From Scandinavium ludwigii_A (GTDB taxonomy: Bacteria > Pseudomonadota > Gammaproteobacteria > Enterobacterales > Enterobacteriaceae), in NCBI GenBank assembly GCA_050516505.1, contig CP191518.1, positions 3,348,001 through 3,412,000 on the forward strand: DNA of 64,000 bases, in the 5' to 3' direction. Shown here piece by piece: positions 62,509 through 64,000 of the stretch (position 1 is its first letter; each line of letters begins with the position of its first letter). The notes below the pieces were generated by a model, which did no database searches, was not told the origin of the DNA, and worked only from the letters and a program-made list of their open reading frames with translations. Both the position numbers and the translations under genes were made by a program.

Positions 62509-63521
62509 AGATTCAGTACCAGCAGAATAACGACCAGCAAGGCGGCGAACAGGCTGACCAGCACCGCCGCCAGCAACCCTGCCGAAGCTTGCTCCGGCGA
62601 ATCGTCGGCAGAGGGAGGAAACGGATGCCAGCCAGGCCCGTTCCTGTCGTCAAACTGATTATCAATGCGGGGGGAATCTCCCGCCTCCTCTGGCGCGTCC
62701 CTTCCCTGCTGTTTGTCTCGTTTATGCCACCAGAAGGCTCTCCCTTGAAGGCTCTCGGCTGGGGCTTCCGCCTGATGCCGCTGCTCTGCGGGTAAATTCG
62801 CTGGCAGAGGCTGATCATCCGAGACTCGTTTGAGCAATCTCTGGGTCAGAGACAGCAGTGACATGCCCGGTTTTTCTTCGGTGGTTTGCCTGGAGGTTGA
62901 GGATGCGTGGCCGTTATTCTCAGCCTGGGGTCGCGCCTTGCCGTCCGCATACTGAAAACGGGCAGACATGATTTCGCGTTCTTCATCTGCCACCAGGGCC
63001 GCCATTAAACGGACTGGCGATTCGAATAACCGCCCCATGACCGGCAATGACGTTTTCACCTGCTCTTCAGCAACCTCTTCGGGTAAGGGAACCGCTATCT
63101 CTGGCGTATTTTTGCGCAGGTTAGCGATGGGTTTCTGCGGCCTCAGGACCGGAACCTCCGGCCTTGTCGCCTGTGGGGCGGCATTTTCGTCCGGGGAATC
63201 GGGCGAAACAGGCAACGGTTCGGGGGTCCCTTTTTGAGAAGGGATAGACGCCTCAGTCGGCTGGGTCAGCGGGAGTGACGGGGAAAGGATCTCTTGTCGT
63301 TGACCCTCATCTTCACTCTCAAGATAGGCCAGCGCGGCACTCAAAATCTCTTTTTTGACCAGCGGGGGGCTGGCTGGCCGCTGCGCAGGCGTTGGGACCG
63401 AAGGGGCAGAAGAGGGATCCTCCCCTCCTGCCTGCGCGCTTTCCGTCTGCACACTGTCCATCATCTCGCCCAGTGCCTGTGGCACCGCCGTGGTCAGATT
63501 GTGTAAGCTGGAGCGCAGCAA
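62505..63521 (-). CDS. Proline-rich protein with C-terminal membrane anchor, downstream of lfhA
   Basis: Not recognised. The 338-residue frame starts at TTG (63521), five bases after the lfhA stop; ATGs 20 codons in are alternatives. About 300 residues are low-complexity and rich in Pro, Ser, Glu and Gln (SSAPSVPTPAQRPASPPLV, EEVAEEQVKTSLPVMGRLFE), so mostly disordered. A single hydrophobic helix ends the protein (AGLLAAVLVSLFAALLVVILLVLNL, positions about 312-336), so the N-terminal part faces the cytoplasm as a tail-anchored protein. It is co-oriented with lfhA and presumably co-transcribed. It could be a regulator or assembly factor of the export gate; no similarity to FlhE or FliK was seen. 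Base composition is like the neighbours. Confidence 0.6.
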   Translation of the reverse strand: MLRSSLHNLTTAVPQALGEMMDSVQTESAQAGGEDPSSAPSVPTPAQRPASPPLVKKEILSAALAYLESEDEGQRQEILSPSLPLTQPTEASIPSQKGTPEPLPVSPDSPDENAAPQATRPEVPVLRPQKPIANLRKNTPEIAVPLPEEVAEEQVKTSLPVMGRLFESPVRLMAALVADEEREIMSARFQYADGKARPQAENNGHASSTSRQTTEEKPGMSLLSLTQRLLKRVSDDQPLPANLPAEQRHQAEAPAESLQGRAFWWHKRDKQQGRDAPEEAGDSPRIDNQFDDRNGPGWHPFPPSADDSPEQASAGLLAAVLVSLFAALLVVILLVLNL

Positions 63522-63526
63522 CCCGG

Positions 63527-64000
63527 TTAACTCAGTGAACCAAGGATTTTGAGTTCAAGCTCATCCGGCACTTCGTTGTAAGAAAGCACCTGTAATCCTG
63601 GGGCAAACAGCCGCGCATAGCGGGCCAGAAGCGGACGCAGGATCGGCGCCACCAGCAGCACAGGGTTACGCCCGGCCGCTTTCATCTGCTCTTTAATCTG
63701 TGGCATGTTGCTCTGGAACTGGCTGAGCATATTGGGATCGACAGAAACGCTATCCAGTGCCACTTTTCCTCCCTGTTGAGCCTGGTTCACCACGCTGGTC
63801 AGCAGGTTCTCCAGCTCATTATTCAGGGTGTAGACCGCCAGTTCTTTATCGCGTTGCAGATCGGAGGTGATGCTGCGACGCAGCGCCAGACGCACATCGG
63901 AGGCTAATAACAGCGGCTCTTTGGTCACCGCACTGCTGGCGACCAGCACCGTGGCAATCGTGACGATATCCCGGAGCGAAACACCTTCCGTCAGCAGCAG
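63527..64000 (-). CDS. lfhA: Lateral flagellar export-gate protein LfhA (FlhA-like), C-terminal part
   Basis: The last 157 residues of a FlhA-type export apparatus protein; the rest lies beyond the right edge. The visible part is the cytoplasmic nonamer-ring domain: SLRDIVTIATVLVASSA, DVRLALRRSITSDLQ, NPVLLVAPILRPLLARYARLFAPGLQVLSYNEVPDELELKILGSL. The PGLQVLSYNEVP element is the conserved FlhA/SctV end. This is the gene whose E. coli K-12 remnant is fhiA. It reads toward the laf block. A further gene follows on the same strand after five bases. Confidence 0.9.
   Translation of the reverse strand: MLLTEGVSLRDIVTIATVLVASSAVTKEPLLLASDVRLALRRSITSDLQRDKELAVYTLNNELENLLTSVVNQAQQGGKVALDSVSVDPNMLSQFQSNMPQIKEQMKAAGRNPVLLVAPILRPLLARYARLFAPGLQVLSYNEVPDELELKILGSLS

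Noticed and set aside
63522..63526. flhE-like gene directly after lfhA
   Set aside because: The following protein is proline-rich and tail-anchored with no signal peptide; FlhE is a short periplasmic protein.
1..64000. Prophage, insertion sequence or genomic-island boundary
   Set aside because: No integrase, transposase, tRNA or direct repeat flanking any segment was found; all genes appear intact.

Overview
The window reads as a chromosomal segment of an Enterobacteriaceae bacterium of the Enterobacter/Lelliottia/Citrobacter/Kosakonia type. This rests on close protein-level resemblance to recalled E. coli PheP, YncE, DcuS/DcuR, FumA and RoxA (YcfD), on Klebsiella-like AtsA/AtsB, and on a lateral (Flag-2 type) flagellar block. 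The exact genus cannot be fixed from the sequence. No rRNA, tRNA, insertion sequence, integrase or CRISPR array was found.

Layout. 1-6.2 kb, minus strand: pheP (its last few codons lie off the left edge), a TonB-dependent siderophore receptor preceded by a YncE-like lipoprotein with a Fur-box-like site, and a FadL-family outer-membrane protein. 6.3-12.4 kb, minus strand: a tight five-gene envelope operon (MscS-type channel, two barrel-only BamA/TamA-like proteins, another predicted outer-membrane barrel and a secreted DUF4056-type protein). 12.5-22.1 kb, minus strand: a 3,221-residue autotransporter with an extended (ESPR) signal peptide and an internally duplicated passenger module. 22.4-24.5 kb: a GGDEF protein and a divergent MurQ-like protein.

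24.6-34.7 kb: an anaerobic C4-dicarboxylate island with a second DcuS/DcuR pair, an ApbE flavin transferase, a three-domain soluble NADH:fumarate reductase, a TtdT/CitT-type antiporter and a class I fumarase. The 640-bp divergent control region carries an exact FNR consensus and two copies of one palindrome (TTTAG-N3-CTAAA), one upstream of each divergent gene. Read together: malate or a related acid enters in exchange for succinate, fumarase makes fumarate, the flavinylated reductase turns it into succinate and re-oxidises NADH, and DcuSR plus FNR restrict this to anaerobic growth on C4 acids.

34.9-44.7 kb: a serine-type arylsulfatase (atsA), its radical-SAM maturase (atsB), and then seven genes whose start and stop codons overlap or abut: a MoxR AAA ATPase, a DUF58 protein, a DUF4381-type protein, two VWA membrane proteins, a BatD-like protein and a secreted HAD phosphatase. 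The gene set resembles the mxaRSACKL genes needed for calcium insertion into methanol dehydrogenase, which suggests a sulfatase metallation or assembly module. This is the best candidate here for an undescribed system. 44.8-53.8 kb: an EmrAB-like efflux pair, a LacI-type regulator divergent from a cytoplasmic GH5-like glycosidase with a clear operator between them, roxA, a small DUF1090 protein and a second GGDEF protein.

53.9-64.0 kb: the lafU-T-S-F-E-D-C-B block and lafA (minus strand) of a lateral flagellum, with a sigma54 promoter before lafB and a sigma28 promoter before lafA. Next come an NlpC/P60 endopeptidase gene, an unrecognised proline-rich protein with a C-terminal membrane anchor, and the 3' end of lfhA at the right edge. 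LafB carries a textbook EF-hand loop.
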